Shown here: positions 45,986 through 55,703 of the stretch, piece after piece | Numbering within the stretch: the first letter of the stretch is position 1 | How the letters are laid out: each line of letters starts with the position of its first letter | Source: JBELMB01 sp042088665 | GTDB lineage: Bacteria > Pseudomonadota > Alphaproteobacteria > Rhodobacterales > Rhodobacteraceae | Direction: 5' to 3' | Assembly (NCBI GenBank): GCA_042088665.1 | Contig: JBELMB010000010.1 | Location: forward strand, 1 to 59,154 | Length of the DNA: 59,154 nt | The notes under the pieces: model-generated | Told to the model about the DNA's origin: nothing | What the model saw: only the letters and a program-made list of their open reading frames with translations | Database searches by the model: none | Program-made: the position numbers and the translations under genes

Positions 45986-47422
45986 ATGAACGTGTTGATG
46001 GTCACTTCGGAATGCGCGCCATTCGTCAAGACGGGTGGATTGGCGGATGTGGTGGGCGCATTGCCCGCGGCGTTGCGGCCGCTTGGCGTTGATGCGCGGG
46101 TGCTCTTGCCCGCCTATCCCGCGCTTTACCCGCTGTTGCCCGAGGGCAGGCAGGTCGCGCAATTCGGCGATCTGCCCGGCGGGCCGGGGCGCCTTGTTGA
46201 GGTCACGGCAGAGGGCATCACGTTGCTGCTGCTTGACGCGCCGCAGCTTTTTGACCGGCCGGGCCAGCCCTATTCCGGTCCCGACGGGCTGGATTGGGGT
46301 GACAACCACTTGCGGTTCGCCGCCCTGGCGCAAGCCGCCGCGCGGATCTGCTTTGACGGGCTGGACGGCTGGAACGTCGACCTTCTGCATGCCCATGACT
46401 GGCAGGCTGCGCTGGCGCCTGTCTACCTCAAGCAGGATGGCCGCCCGGTGCCGCCCAGCATCGTGACCATTCACAACATCGCCTTTCAGGGTCGCTTTGG
46501 CCCGCATGTGCTGGGCGATCTCGGGCTGCGCAGCGACTGGTTCCACCCCGAGGGGCTGGAATATTACGGCGACCTGAGCTTTCTCAAGGCCGGGCTGGTC
46601 TACGCCGATGCGATCACCACTGTCTCGCCGACCTATGCACGCGAAATCCTGACGCCAGAGTTCGGCATGGGTCTCGAAGGGGTCTTGCAGGCGCGGCAAG
46701 GGGCGGTATCCGGCATTCTGAACGGCATCGACACGACAGTCTGGGATCCGGCGACGGATGTGGCGCTGGCGGCGCCCTTCGATGCCAGCCGCTTGTCAGA
46801 GAAACCCGCGAACCGCACCGAACTCGCACTGCGCCTCGGGCTGGACCCGGACCATGATGGCCCCCTCTACTGCGTGGTGTCCCGCCTGACAGAGCAAAAG
46901 GGCCTCGATGCTCTGGCCGAAGCCATCCCGCATCTGCTGGCCTCTGGCGGGCAATTGGCGCTGCTGGGCACGGGCGCGCCATCGCTGGAGGCGCTCTACC
47001 GCGCGGCGGCAGAGCAGAACCCCGGGCGCGTGGGTGTCTACATCGGCTATGACGAGGGGTTTGCCCATCTCGTTCAGGGTGGCGCGGATGCGATCCTGAT
47101 CCCTTCGCGCTTTGAACCTTGTGGGCTGACGCAACTCTACGGGCTGCGCTATGGGACGTTGCCCGTGGTGGCGCGCACCGGCGGGCTGGCGGACACGGTG
47201 ATCGACGCCAATGCCGCAGCCCTGGCTGCGGGCGTTGCCACCGGGTTTGTCTTTGACGACGTCACCCCGGAGGGCATCGCCGAGGTGCTCGACCGTGTGG
47301 CTGCGGCCCATGCCGACCCCGCTAAGTGGGAGACGATGCGCCTTGCCGCCATGCGCCACCCCGTCGGCTGGGACGATTCAGCCCGAACCTATGTGTCGCT
47401 CTATACATCCCTGACCTCATGA
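45986..47422 (+). CDS. glgA: GlgA, glycogen synthase (ADP-glucose)
   Basis: 478 residues; the ATG at 45986 follows AAGAGGAGA. GT5 family: the ADP-glucose motif 'KTGGL' at 15-19, 'LHAHDWQAALAPVYL', 'TIHNIAFQGRFG', 'VSRLTEQKGLD' and 'SRFEPCGLTQLYGLRYGTLPVV' with the catalytic glutamate. It extends alpha-1,4-glucan chains. The end overlaps glgX as ATGA. The gap before it has small GC-rich hairpins but no convincing terminator. Confidence 0.97.
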   Translation: MNVLMVTSECAPFVKTGGLADVVGALPAALRPLGVDARVLLPAYPALYPLLPEGRQVAQFGDLPGGPGRLVEVTAEGITLLLLDAPQLFDRPGQPYSGPDGLDWGDNHLRFAALAQAAARICFDGLDGWNVDLLHAHDWQAALAPVYLKQDGRPVPPSIVTIHNIAFQGRFGPHVLGDLGLRSDWFHPEGLEYYGDLSFLKAGLVYADAITTVSPTYAREILTPEFGMGLEGVLQARQGAVSGILNGIDTTVWDPATDVALAAPFDASRLSEKPANRTELALRLGLDPDHDGPLYCVVSRLTEQKGLDALAEAIPHLLASGGQLALLGTGAPSLEALYRAAAEQNPGRVGVYIGYDEGFAHLVQGGADAILIPSRFEPCGLTQLYGLRYGTLPVVARTGGLADTVIDANAAALAAGVATGFVFDDVTPEGIAEVLDRVAAAHADPAKWETMRLAAMRHPVGWDDSARTYVSLYTSLTS

Positions 47423-49473
47423 TGCCACGCAGCGCCGACGACATCCGCCCGGGCACCCCGCATGGCCTTGGCGCCCACTGGGATGGCGAGGGCACGAACT
47501 TTGTGCTGTTCTCCGACCACGCCACAGGGGTGGAGCTGTGCCTCTTTTCGGCGGATGGCACGCGAGAGATCCGGCGCATCCCGCTGCCGGAGCGGACCGG
47601 CAGCCTCTGGCACGGGTATGTGCCGGGCCTGGCCCCCGGCGCGCTGTATGGCTACCGCGTACACGGCCCCTATGCCCCGCACGAGGGCCACAGGTTCAAC
47701 CCCAACAAGCTGCTCATGGATCCCTATGCCCGCCGGTTCGCCGGATGGTTCCGACCCGATGACGCGCTGTTTGGATTTGACCGGCGCGGCGATGACCTCA
47801 GCTTTGATCCACGCGACAGTGCGCCCTTCATGCCCAAGGCCGTGATCGAACCGCCGTTTGCCCCTGCCGACAGCCCGCCTCTGGGCCGTGGCTGGGAGGG
47901 CGCGCTGATCTACGAGGCCCACGTCAAGGGCGCCACCAACAGGCATCCGCAAGTTCCGCCTGCCCAGCGCGGCACCTTCGAGGGGCTGGCCTCTGACCCG
48001 ATGATTGCGCATCTGACGGATCTTGGCGTGACCGCGATCGAGCTGTTGCCCGTGCAGGCCCTGCACTCCGAGGGGGCGCTTCTGGCGCGGGGGTTGACCA
48101 ATTACTGGGGCTACAACACCATCGGGTTCTTCACGCCGGAGCCGCGCTACCTTGGTCCGCAAGGAGAGGCGGGCCTGCGCGAGATGGTCTCCCGCTTTCA
48201 CGCCGCCGGGATCGAAGTGATCCTGGACGTGGTCTACAACCACACCGCCGAAAGCGATCATGTCGGTCCCACGCTCAGCTTTCGGGGCATCGACAACGCG
48301 TCTTACTACCGCCTCCAGTCCGGGGATCCGCGCTATTACGTGAACGACACCGGCACGGGCAATACGCTGAACCTCTCGCATCCTTTCGTGCTGCGCATGG
48401 TGATGGATTCGCTGCGCTACTGGGTGGAACGGTTCGGCATTGACGGCTTTCGGTTTGATCTGGCGACGACGCTCGCGCGCGAGCCGGATGGCTTTGACCC
48501 CTCGGCCGGGTTTCTGGACGCGCTGCGACAGGACCCGCTGCTGTCGCGTGTCAAACTCATCGCAGAGCCATGGGACATCGGCCCCGGTGGTTACCAACTA
48601 GGTCAGTTCCCACCGGAATTCGCGGAATGGAACGACCGCTACCGCGACACGATCCGCCGGTTCTGGCGCGGCGAGCGCGGCGCGGCGCAGGATCTGGGCG
48701 GCGCGCTTCTGGGCTCTGCCGCGCTTTTCGACAAGGGTGGGCGGCGGACCTGGGCCTCGGTGAATTTTGCCGCTGCGCATGACGGCTTCACGGTCGCTGA
48801 CGTGACCGCCTATACGCAGCGGCACAACCTCGCCAATGGCGAAGAGAACCGCGATGGTCACCACGCCAACCATTCCGACAACTTTGGTGTCGAAGGTCCG
48901 ACAGAAGACGCGGGGATCAAGGCCGCCCGGGCCCAACGCGCGCGCAACCTGTTGGCGACGGTCTTCCTGTCCCAAGGCACGCCGATGCTTCTGGCCGGGG
49001 ACGAGGGGGGCAACACGCAGCACGGCAACAACAACGCCTATCCGCAGGACAACGACACAAGCTGGCTGGACTGGGCCGCCATGGATGACGCGCTGACACG
49101 GTTCACCGCGCGGCTGTCCCGGTTCCGCAAGACGCACCCGCTGGTGCGCCAAAGCCGGTTCCTGCACGGTGCCCTGCGTGCGGATGGCACGCGCGATGTG
49201 TCGTGGCGGGGCTTTGACGGCGCCGCGCTGGATTGGGCGGATCCTGACATGACCCGGTTGTGCCTGCTGCTGGTAGGCGATGACGGCGAGGCGGTCCTGC
49301 TGGCCTTCAACCGCGATGCGGATGCAAGCGCCCTGACGCTGCCGCATCGTCACGGGGGGTGGCAGCGGGTCATCGACACGGCAACGCCAGAGGCCGCGCC
49401 CGACCACATCACGCAAGGATCGGTTCAGGTGGACGCGCAGTCCATCTCCGCTTTTGTCTCGGTGACGGTATGA
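47419..49473 (+). CDS. glgX: GlgX, glycogen debranching enzyme (isoamylase type)
   Basis: 684 residues. GH13 with an N-terminal CBM48 domain ('LGAHWDGEGTNFVLFSDHATGVELCLF'-like opening). Barrel motifs: 'DVVYNHTAE', the nucleophile region 'GIDGFRFDLATTL', the acid/base in 'KLIAEPWDIGPGGY', and 'NFAAAHDGFT'. It cuts alpha-1,6 links of limit dextrins left by GlgP. Two ATGs stand in tandem at 47419 and 47422; the first overlaps the glgA stop. Confidence 0.96.
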   Translation: MMPRSADDIRPGTPHGLGAHWDGEGTNFVLFSDHATGVELCLFSADGTREIRRIPLPERTGSLWHGYVPGLAPGALYGYRVHGPYAPHEGHRFNPNKLLMDPYARRFAGWFRPDDALFGFDRRGDDLSFDPRDSAPFMPKAVIEPPFAPADSPPLGRGWEGALIYEAHVKGATNRHPQVPPAQRGTFEGLASDPMIAHLTDLGVTAIELLPVQALHSEGALLARGLTNYWGYNTIGFFTPEPRYLGPQGEAGLREMVSRFHAAGIEVILDVVYNHTAESDHVGPTLSFRGIDNASYYRLQSGDPRYYVNDTGTGNTLNLSHPFVLRMVMDSLRYWVERFGIDGFRFDLATTLAREPDGFDPSAGFLDALRQDPLLSRVKLIAEPWDIGPGGYQLGQFPPEFAEWNDRYRDTIRRFWRGERGAAQDLGGALLGSAALFDKGGRRTWASVNFAAAHDGFTVADVTAYTQRHNLANGEENRDGHHANHSDNFGVEGPTEDAGIKAARAQRARNLLATVFLSQGTPMLLAGDEGGNTQHGNNNAYPQDNDTSWLDWAAMDDALTRFTARLSRFRKTHPLVRQSRFLHGALRADGTRDVSWRGFDGAALDWADPDMTRLCLLLVGDDGEAVLLAFNRDADASALTLPHRHGGWQRVIDTATPEAAPDHITQGSVQVDAQSISAFVSVTV

Positions 49474-51386
49474 GCGACACGCTGTTGCAACTGGCCGAGG
49501 CCCATGGCATCGCGCCCGGGTTTCACGATCTGTCAGGCCAGTACAAATCCGCCTCACCCGACACATTGCGGGCCCTGCTGCGCGCCATGGGCGTGCCCGC
49601 AACCCAGGAAGCCGAGGCGCGCGAGGCGCTGGCCGTGGTTCAGGCGCAGCAGGCGGACCGACACATCCCGCAGGATCTGAACCTGACGGAGGGCCAGCCA
49701 AAGCGCATCCCGGCGCCGCCCTGCACATGGACCGTCATCTCAGAAGTTGGCACAACACTGGCCTCTGGCCGCAGCGATGAAGGCCTGGACCTGCCCGCAC
49801 TGCCCATGGGCTATCACCAGTTGCACGTCGACGGGCAGGGTTGGCGGGCCGAATGCCTTCTGCTGTGCCGTCCCGCGCCCGCCAAGCCAGAAACACAGCC
49901 GTCGGGCTGGGGGGTCTGCGGCGCGCTGTACGGCCTGCGCAGCGCGCGGAACGGCGGGCTTGGCAGCTACGCCGATCTTGGCCCCACTTGTGCCGCGCTG
50001 GCCGGTCAAGGCGCTGATTTCCTCGGCATCAACCCGGTGCATGCGCTTGGCTGGGCCGCGACAGAGATGCTGTCGCCCTATTCGCCGACGCATCGCGGGT
50101 TTTTCAGCACGGATCACATCGCGGTGCCCGGGCTTGGCCCCACGCCCGACGACCCGCTGATCGACTATGCCCACTTTCGGCCCATGCACCGCGCCGCGCT
50201 GGAGCACGCCTATGCAGACTTCACAGGCGACCCGGCGTTCGAGGCGTTCTGCGCCGCCGCGCCGGATCTGAGCGATTTCGCCACCTTTGAGGCCCTGAGC
50301 GAGATCCATGGCGAGGACGCGCGCAGCTGGCCCGCCGATCTGCAAACCCCCGGCAAAAAGGCACAGTCTGCGGCAGGCGCAAGGGCACGGTTCCACGCCT
50401 GGGCGCAGTGGCAGGCCGAAACGCAAATGGACGCCGCGCAGACAGCCGCGCGCGCCGCTGGCATGCGCCATGGGCTTTACCTTGACCTTGCCGTGGGCCC
50501 ACGCCCGGGCAGCGCCGAAGTCTGGATGAACCCCGGCACCATCGCGCAGGGCGTGTCCATCGGTGCGCCCCCGGACCACCTGAACCCGGAGGGCCAAAGC
50601 TGGAACCTCGCGGCGCATGCCCCCGAACGCCTTGCCGCGCATGGCTACCAGCCATTGCGCGCCATGCTGCAAAGCCTGATGGCAAAGGCCGGGATCTTGC
50701 GGATCGACCATGCGCTGGGACTGCTGCGCAGTTTCTGGCAACCCGAGGACGGCAGTCCCGGCGGGTACATCCGCCAGCCGTTCGACAGCCTGCTGTCCGT
50801 CATCGCCATCGAGGCCCGTCGCGCGGGCTGCATCGTCATAGGCGAGGATCTGGGCCTTGTGCCCGACGGCTTCCGCGAGACGATGAACGGCGCCGGGCTG
50901 CTCAGCTACGCGGTCTGGCAGTTCGAAACCTACGACGACGGCGTCCTGCGCCCGGCCGACACCCTGCGCCCCTTTGCGCTGACCTGTTTCGGCACCCATG
51001 ACACGCCCACGATCAACGGCTTCTGGCACGGTCGCGACATCGCCTGGTGGCGGCAGATGGGCTGGCTCTCGCGGTCAGAGACCGAAGCCCGCCTGAACGA
51101 CCGCGCCCGCCAGCGCGCCGGGTTGCGAGCGTTGTGCGCCCTGCCGCCAGACGCCGACATGCCGCAAATCGTGACCGCCATTCACGACCGTCTGCTCAGC
51201 AGTCCCTCGGCGCTGGTGGCCCTGCAACTGGACGATCTCTTTGCCCTGTCCGAGGCGCAGAACCTGCCCGGCACGGTGCACGAACACCCCAATTGGCGTC
51301 GACGCACACCCGTGCCGGTCGAAACACTGGCCAAAGCGCCCCAACTTCGCGATACCCTGCCCGCAAGCGCCCGCCGCCCTGATTGA
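49470..51386 (+). CDS. malQ: MalQ, 4-alpha-glucanotransferase (amylomaltase)
   Basis: 638 residues, start overlapping the glgX stop as ATGA. An N-terminal accessory region of about 130 residues is followed by the GH77 barrel: 'SARNGGLGSYADL', 'SPTHRGFFSTDHIAV', the nucleophile in 'ILRIDHALGLLRSFW', the acid/base in 'IVIGEDLGLVPDGFR', and 'CFGTHDTPTINGFWHGRD'. It shuffles maltooligosaccharides released during glycogen breakdown so that they again become phosphorylase substrates. Confidence 0.94.
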   Translation: MSDTLLQLAEAHGIAPGFHDLSGQYKSASPDTLRALLRAMGVPATQEAEAREALAVVQAQQADRHIPQDLNLTEGQPKRIPAPPCTWTVISEVGTTLASGRSDEGLDLPALPMGYHQLHVDGQGWRAECLLLCRPAPAKPETQPSGWGVCGALYGLRSARNGGLGSYADLGPTCAALAGQGADFLGINPVHALGWAATEMLSPYSPTHRGFFSTDHIAVPGLGPTPDDPLIDYAHFRPMHRAALEHAYADFTGDPAFEAFCAAAPDLSDFATFEALSEIHGEDARSWPADLQTPGKKAQSAAGARARFHAWAQWQAETQMDAAQTAARAAGMRHGLYLDLAVGPRPGSAEVWMNPGTIAQGVSIGAPPDHLNPEGQSWNLAAHAPERLAAHGYQPLRAMLQSLMAKAGILRIDHALGLLRSFWQPEDGSPGGYIRQPFDSLLSVIAIEARRAGCIVIGEDLGLVPDGFRETMNGAGLLSYAVWQFETYDDGVLRPADTLRPFALTCFGTHDTPTINGFWHGRDIAWWRQMGWLSRSETEARLNDRARQRAGLRALCALPPDADMPQIVTAIHDRLLSSPSALVALQLDDLFALSEAQNLPGTVHEHPNWRRRTPVPVETLAKAPQLRDTLPASARRPD

Positions 51387-51401
51387 AACGAGGATTTTTC
51401 C

Positions 51402-53033
51402 ATGACTCCCGTCACGCATTCCATGACGCCCTTCGAAGGCCAGAAACCCGGCACCTCCGGCCTGCGCAAAAAGACCCGGATCTTCATGCAACCCGGCTAT
51501 CTCGAGGCCTTTGTGCAGTCGATCTTCAACGCCATCGAGGGCTGTTCGGACAAGACATTTGTGGTCGGAGGCGATGGTCGCTACTTCAACGCGCAGGCGA
51601 TCCAGACGATCCTGCGCATGGCAGCCGCAGCAGGTGCTGCGCGGGTGATCGTGGGACAGGGCGGGCTGTTGTCGACACCAGCCGTGTCGAACCTGATCCG
51701 CAAGCGGGGCGCGGATGGCGGTCTTGTGCTGTCAGCCAGCCACAATCCCGGCGGCATCGACGCGGACTTCGGCCTCAAGTACAACATCTCGAACGGCGGT
51801 CCCGCGCCCGAAAACGTGACCGCCGCGATCTTTGCCCAGACCCAGAGCCTGACGGAATACCAGACGCTGGACAGCGGCGATCTGGATCTGACGGCGATTG
51901 GGGAAACCACGCTGGGCACCATGGTGGTCGAGATCGTCGATCCGGTCACCGCCTATGCCGACCTCATGGCCGAGCTGTTTGATTTCGACGCGATCCGTGC
52001 GCTGATCGCCGGCGGCTTTTCGCTGCGGTTCGACGCCATGCATGCGGTCACCGGCCCCTATGCCAAGACCATCCTCGAAGGCACGCTGGGCGCGCCCGAA
52101 GGCACCGTGATGAACGGCACCCCCTCAGAGGATTTTGGCAAGGGACACCCGGATCCAAACCCGATCTGGGCCAAGCCACTGGTCGATCTGGTGATGTCCG
52201 CTGACGGCCCGGATTTTGCCGCCGCATCGGACGGCGACGGCGACCGCAACATGATTCTGGGCAAAGGCGTCTATGTCACCCCCTCGGACAGCCTCGCCGT
52301 GCTGGCCGCCAATGCGCATCTTGCGCCCGGCTATGACCGGGGTCTGGCCGGTGTCGCCCGGTCCATGCCGACCAGCCGCGCCGCCGACCGGGTGGCCGAA
52401 AAGCTCGGCATCGCCGCCTTTGAAACCCCCACCGGCTGGAAGTTCTTTGGCAACCTGCTGGATGCGGATCAGGCCACGCTGTGTGGTGAGGAAAGCGCCG
52501 GCACCGGATCGGACCACGTGCGCGAGAAAGACGGGCTTTGGGCCGTGCTGCTCTGGCTGAACGTGCTGGCGGCGCGCAAGGTCTCCGTGGCGGAGATCAT
52601 GATGGACCACTGGCGCACCTATGGGCGCAACTACTACTCGCGCCACGACTACGAGGCGGTCGAGACCGAAAAGGCACAGACCGTCATGGCCCGCCTCACC
52701 GAACAGCTGGACATGCTGCCCGGCAAGCAGGTCTCTGGCCTGACCATCGAGGCGGCGGATCAGTTCTCATACACCGATCCGGTGGACGGGTCCGTGAGCC
52801 ACAATCAGGGCCTGCGCGTCTTGTTCGAAGGCGGCAGCCGCGCCGTCATGCGCCTGTCCGGCACAGGCACCGAAGGCGCGACGATCCGTGTCTATCTTGA
52901 GCGCTATGAACCCGCCGAGGGCGATCTGGAGATCGAGACACAGACCGCGTTGGCGCCTGTGATCGCTGCAGTAGAGGCGCTGACCGATCTGAAGGTCACA
53001 ACAGGTCGCGCCGCACCCGATGTGATGACCTGA
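51402..53033 (+). CDS. pgm: alpha-D-glucose phosphoglucomutase
   Basis: 543 residues. The phosphoserine loop is 'LSASHNPGG' with Ser113, the metal-binding loop 'SDGDGDRNM', the sugar-binding 'GEESAGTGSDH', and a C-terminal phosphate-binding 'RLSGTGTEGATIRVY'. Opening 'GQKPGTSGLRKK' is typical of the eukaryote-like alpha-phosphoglucomutase group. It links glucose 1-phosphate and glucose 6-phosphate, both feeding GlgC and removing the GlgP product. Last gene of the glycogen operon; a second in-frame ATG at 51423 is a possible alternative start. Confidence 0.96.
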   Translation: MTPVTHSMTPFEGQKPGTSGLRKKTRIFMQPGYLEAFVQSIFNAIEGCSDKTFVVGGDGRYFNAQAIQTILRMAAAAGAARVIVGQGGLLSTPAVSNLIRKRGADGGLVLSASHNPGGIDADFGLKYNISNGGPAPENVTAAIFAQTQSLTEYQTLDSGDLDLTAIGETTLGTMVVEIVDPVTAYADLMAELFDFDAIRALIAGGFSLRFDAMHAVTGPYAKTILEGTLGAPEGTVMNGTPSEDFGKGHPDPNPIWAKPLVDLVMSADGPDFAAASDGDGDRNMILGKGVYVTPSDSLAVLAANAHLAPGYDRGLAGVARSMPTSRAADRVAEKLGIAAFETPTGWKFFGNLLDADQATLCGEESAGTGSDHVREKDGLWAVLLWLNVLAARKVSVAEIMMDHWRTYGRNYYSRHDYEAVETEKAQTVMARLTEQLDMLPGKQVSGLTIEAADQFSYTDPVDGSVSHNQGLRVLFEGGSRAVMRLSGTGTEGATIRVYLERYEPAEGDLEIETQTALAPVIAAVEALTDLKVTTGRAAPDVMT

Positions 53034-53061
53034 GGGCGGTCCGAAACCAGACGCTCAGCCC

Positions 53062-53095
53062 GGATTGCGCCACATCCCTTTGGCGCAATCCTTGG
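53062..53095 (+). terminator. terminator of the glycogen operon
   Basis: A perfect 10-bp inverted repeat GGATTGCGCC/GGCGCAATCC with a ten-base loop, 30 bases after pgm. The T-tract is very short, so termination may be partial. Confidence 0.55.
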
Positions 53096-53187
53096 CGCCT
53101 CATGCCACGGCAAAGATGTTTTGCCGTGGGTGTCATGACCAAGTTCTCAGAGGGCCCACGCGGTCAAACCGGCGGCCAAACCTGCGG

Positions 53188-54591
53188 TCAGACTGTCGGA
53201 ATCGCCCGCATCAACCCGTCTCGGGTCAATTGGTCCAGCGCCTCATCGAGGCTCTTGCGTGCCCGCGCGATCAGCGTGTCGATCTCGTCCGTCGAGATCA
53301 CGAGCGGCGGCGAGAGGATCATCCTGTCATAGACGTGCCGCATGATCAGGTTGTTGGCAAAACACCGTTCCCGACAGGCATATCCCGCCTGCCCCGCTTC
53401 TCCGGCAAAAACCGCGCGCGAGGCCTTGTCCGGCGTCAGCGCGATAGAGCCCATCATGCCGACGATCTTGGCTTCTCCGACCAGCGGATGGTCGGAAAGC
53501 GATTCGAATTGCGTTTTCAGATAGGGGGCGGTGTGTTCGCGCACGCGGTCGATGATGCCCTCTTCTTCCAGCAACCTGAGGTTCTCAAGCGCCACGGCAC
53601 AGGCGACAGGATGGCCCGAGTAGGTGTAGCCGTGATTGAACTCCACCCCGCTGATCACGGCCGCCACCGCGTCCGACACGATCGAGGCCCCGATCGGCTG
53701 ATAGCCTGACGACAATCCCTTGGCCACGGTCATGATGTCCGGGGAGATGTTCAGCGTCTCGCAGCCAAACCAGTTGCCTGTGCGGCCAAAGCCACAGATC
53801 ACCTCGTCAGCGATCAGCAGGATGCCATAAGCGTCGACGATGCGCTGGATCTCTGGCCAATAGCTGTCTGGCGGGACGATCACACCGCCCGCGCCCTGCA
53901 CCGGCTCCGCGATAAAGGCACCGACCTTCTCTGGCCCGATCTCAAGGATCGCCTCTTCCAGCTGGCGGGCTCGGGCAAGGCCAAACGCCTCAGGCGACAT
54001 GGTCCCGCCTTCGAGGTACCAGTTCGGCTGATCGATGTGGTGGATGCCGGGAATGGGCATGCCACCCTGCGCGTGCATCCCCTTCATGCCCCCAAGGCTC
54101 CCCGAGCCGACCGAGGACCCGTGATAGCCGTTCCACCGCGCGATCACCACCTGCCGGTCCGGTTGGCCGAGGGCGTCCCAATAGGTGCGCACCATCCGCA
54201 GATTGGTGTCATTCGCCTCGGACCCTGAAGAGGCAAAGAAGACATGGTTCAGATCGCCCGGCGCCAGCTCTGCCAACTTGGCCGCAAGGTTGATCGCAGG
54301 CACATGCGAGGTCTGAAAGAAGGTGTTGTAGAACGGCAGCTCCATCATCTGCCGCTGTGCCGCCTCCGCCAGTTCGGCGCGCCCGTAGCCGATGTTCACA
54401 CACCACAACCCGGCCATGGCATCAAGGATCCGGTTGCCGTCGCTGTCGGTCAGCCAGCAGCCTTCGGCCCGCGTGATGATGCGCGCACCCTTCTCCCGCA
54501 AGCCATCCGCATGGGTGAAGGGGTGCAGGTGATGCGCCGCGTCCAGCGCCTGCAGGTCGGCCGTCGGAGAATTCGGGGTCAGGTAGGTCAT
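53188..54591 (-). CDS. class III aminotransferase, probable putrescine or omega-amino acid transaminase
   Basis: 467 residues; the ATG at 54591 follows GAGGTG, and the protein opens 'MTYLTPNSPTADLQALDAAHHLHPFT', described by position, as in SpuC-like enzymes. PLP-binding: 'SSGSEANDTN' at about 121-130, Asp262 in 'LIADEVICGFGRTG' and the Schiff-base Lys291 in 'MTVAKGLSSGYQP'. It is close to omega-aminotransferases such as putrescine-pyruvate aminotransferase. The GntR regulator and the PotF-type transporter next to it support a polyamine or related diamine as substrate. Confidence 0.9.
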   Translation of the reverse strand: MTYLTPNSPTADLQALDAAHHLHPFTHADGLREKGARIITRAEGCWLTDSDGNRILDAMAGLWCVNIGYGRAELAEAAQRQMMELPFYNTFFQTSHVPAINLAAKLAELAPGDLNHVFFASSGSEANDTNLRMVRTYWDALGQPDRQVVIARWNGYHGSSVGSGSLGGMKGMHAQGGMPIPGIHHIDQPNWYLEGGTMSPEAFGLARARQLEEAILEIGPEKVGAFIAEPVQGAGGVIVPPDSYWPEIQRIVDAYGILLIADEVICGFGRTGNWFGCETLNISPDIMTVAKGLSSGYQPIGASIVSDAVAAVISGVEFNHGYTYSGHPVACAVALENLRLLEEEGIIDRVREHTAPYLKTQFESLSDHPLVGEAKIVGMMGSIALTPDKASRAVFAGEAGQAGYACRERCFANNLIMRHVYDRMILSPPLVISTDEIDTLIARARKSLDEALDQLTRDGLMRAIPTV

Positions 54592-54890
54592 GCGCACCTC
54601 GGATACGGTTGCCGCGAAAATATGATCAAATTCCAGAGTATCAGGGGAAACGCCCCAGACAAGCCCCGACTTGTCTGCATGACGCCCGGCACGCCAGAAG
54701 GTGCCGGTGTCCAAAGCTGACGGTGACTTGCGACGAAACGGCCTCAACCGAAGGGTTCAGCCCCCTCAGGCCGGCATCACGGCGATCCCTCAGCCAACAG
54801 TGCAGTCCGGGATCGGGACGGGTGGGCGGGGCGAGGTGCCTTTGGCACGAGCTCCGCCCGTCCGGTCAGCACAGACAGCGCAGCAACAGA
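54592..54890. other. intergenic stretch between the GntR and aminotransferase genes
   Basis: 299 bases without a supportable gene. It contains the aminotransferase promoter and the end of the GntR gene transcript. A two-part stem at 54824-54859 (GGGCGG-GC with GTGCC/GGCAC nested inside and closing CCGCCC) lies about 30 bases past the GntR stop; it has no T-tract, so it is a weak terminator candidate. Confidence 0.4.
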
Positions 54891-55553
54891 CTACCCCAGG
54901 CCATTGGCAATCAACGCCATGCCTTGCGCGACATCGCCGCGGATTGCTTCACCAACTGCCGCGGCGTCGCCTTCTGCCAGTGCCTCCAGAACCGCCTTGT
55001 GCATGTCCGGCAGACCACAGGTTCCAACTTGACCGCAAACCACCCGCAACGACGGACCGAACCGCAGCCACAGCCCCTCGGACAAGGCCGTCAGGATCGG
55101 CGCCGCCGCCTGCGCGTTCAAAGCCGCATGAAAGGCAAAGTTCTCACGCAGGTAATCCTCGACACCGCCACGCCCGATGGCCGCGTCCAGACGGGCGTCG
55201 ATCTCTGCTAGCCCGCGCTGCGCATCCGCCGTGATCCGCGCCGCGGCACGTTGCGCCAAGAGCGGCTCCAGCGCCAGCCGCGCCAGCGTCAGCTCCTCCA
55301 CCGCGGCGCGATCCAGAACCGGCACCACGATCCGGCGATTCCCCAACGCATCCAGCGCCCCTTCCGCCGTCAGCCGCCGCAACGCCTCGCGCACCGGTGT
55401 CATGCCCGCACCCAGCCGTTCGACCAGCCCCTGGATCGTCACGGGCTCCCCGGGGGTCAAGGCGCCAAACAGGATCATCTCGCGCATGTCCCGATAGACC
55501 TGCTCATGGGCCGGGGGGCCTGCGGGCCTCTGGACCTCTGCCGCTTTTGTCAC
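54891..55553 (-). CDS. GntR-family (FCD subfamily) transcriptional regulator
   Basis: 220 residues from a GTG at 55553 with GGAAGGG six bases upstream; an ATG at 55613 would add 20 residues rich in Cys and Arg and has no good ribosome binding site. The winged helix-turn-helix covers about 15-80 ('YRDMREMILFGALTPGEPV', 'MTPVREALRRL'); the all-helical FCD effector domain follows, with metal-binding histidine candidates in 'NFAFHAALN' and 'DMHKAVLEAL'. Placed between the aminotransferase and the polyamine transporter genes, it probably controls one or both in response to a small amine or acid. Confidence 0.88.
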   Translation of the reverse strand: MTKAAEVQRPAGPPAHEQVYRDMREMILFGALTPGEPVTIQGLVERLGAGMTPVREALRRLTAEGALDALGNRRIVVPVLDRAAVEELTLARLALEPLLAQRAAARITADAQRGLAEIDARLDAAIGRGGVEDYLRENFAFHAALNAQAAAPILTALSEGLWLRFGPSLRVVCGQVGTCGLPDMHKAVLEALAEGDAAAVGEAIRGDVAQGMALIANGLG

Positions 55554-55703
55554 CACTTGCCCTTCCCTGCATCGCAGCGCACAGCTGCCGTCTTGAACCT
55601 CTCGGCCGCTCATGAAACCATCGCCCGAGTTGTCCGTCCGCGCAACTTATGATCAAAATTCGGGGCTGGGGCGCAAGACCCCGCGACAAACGGGAGAACA
55701 CAT

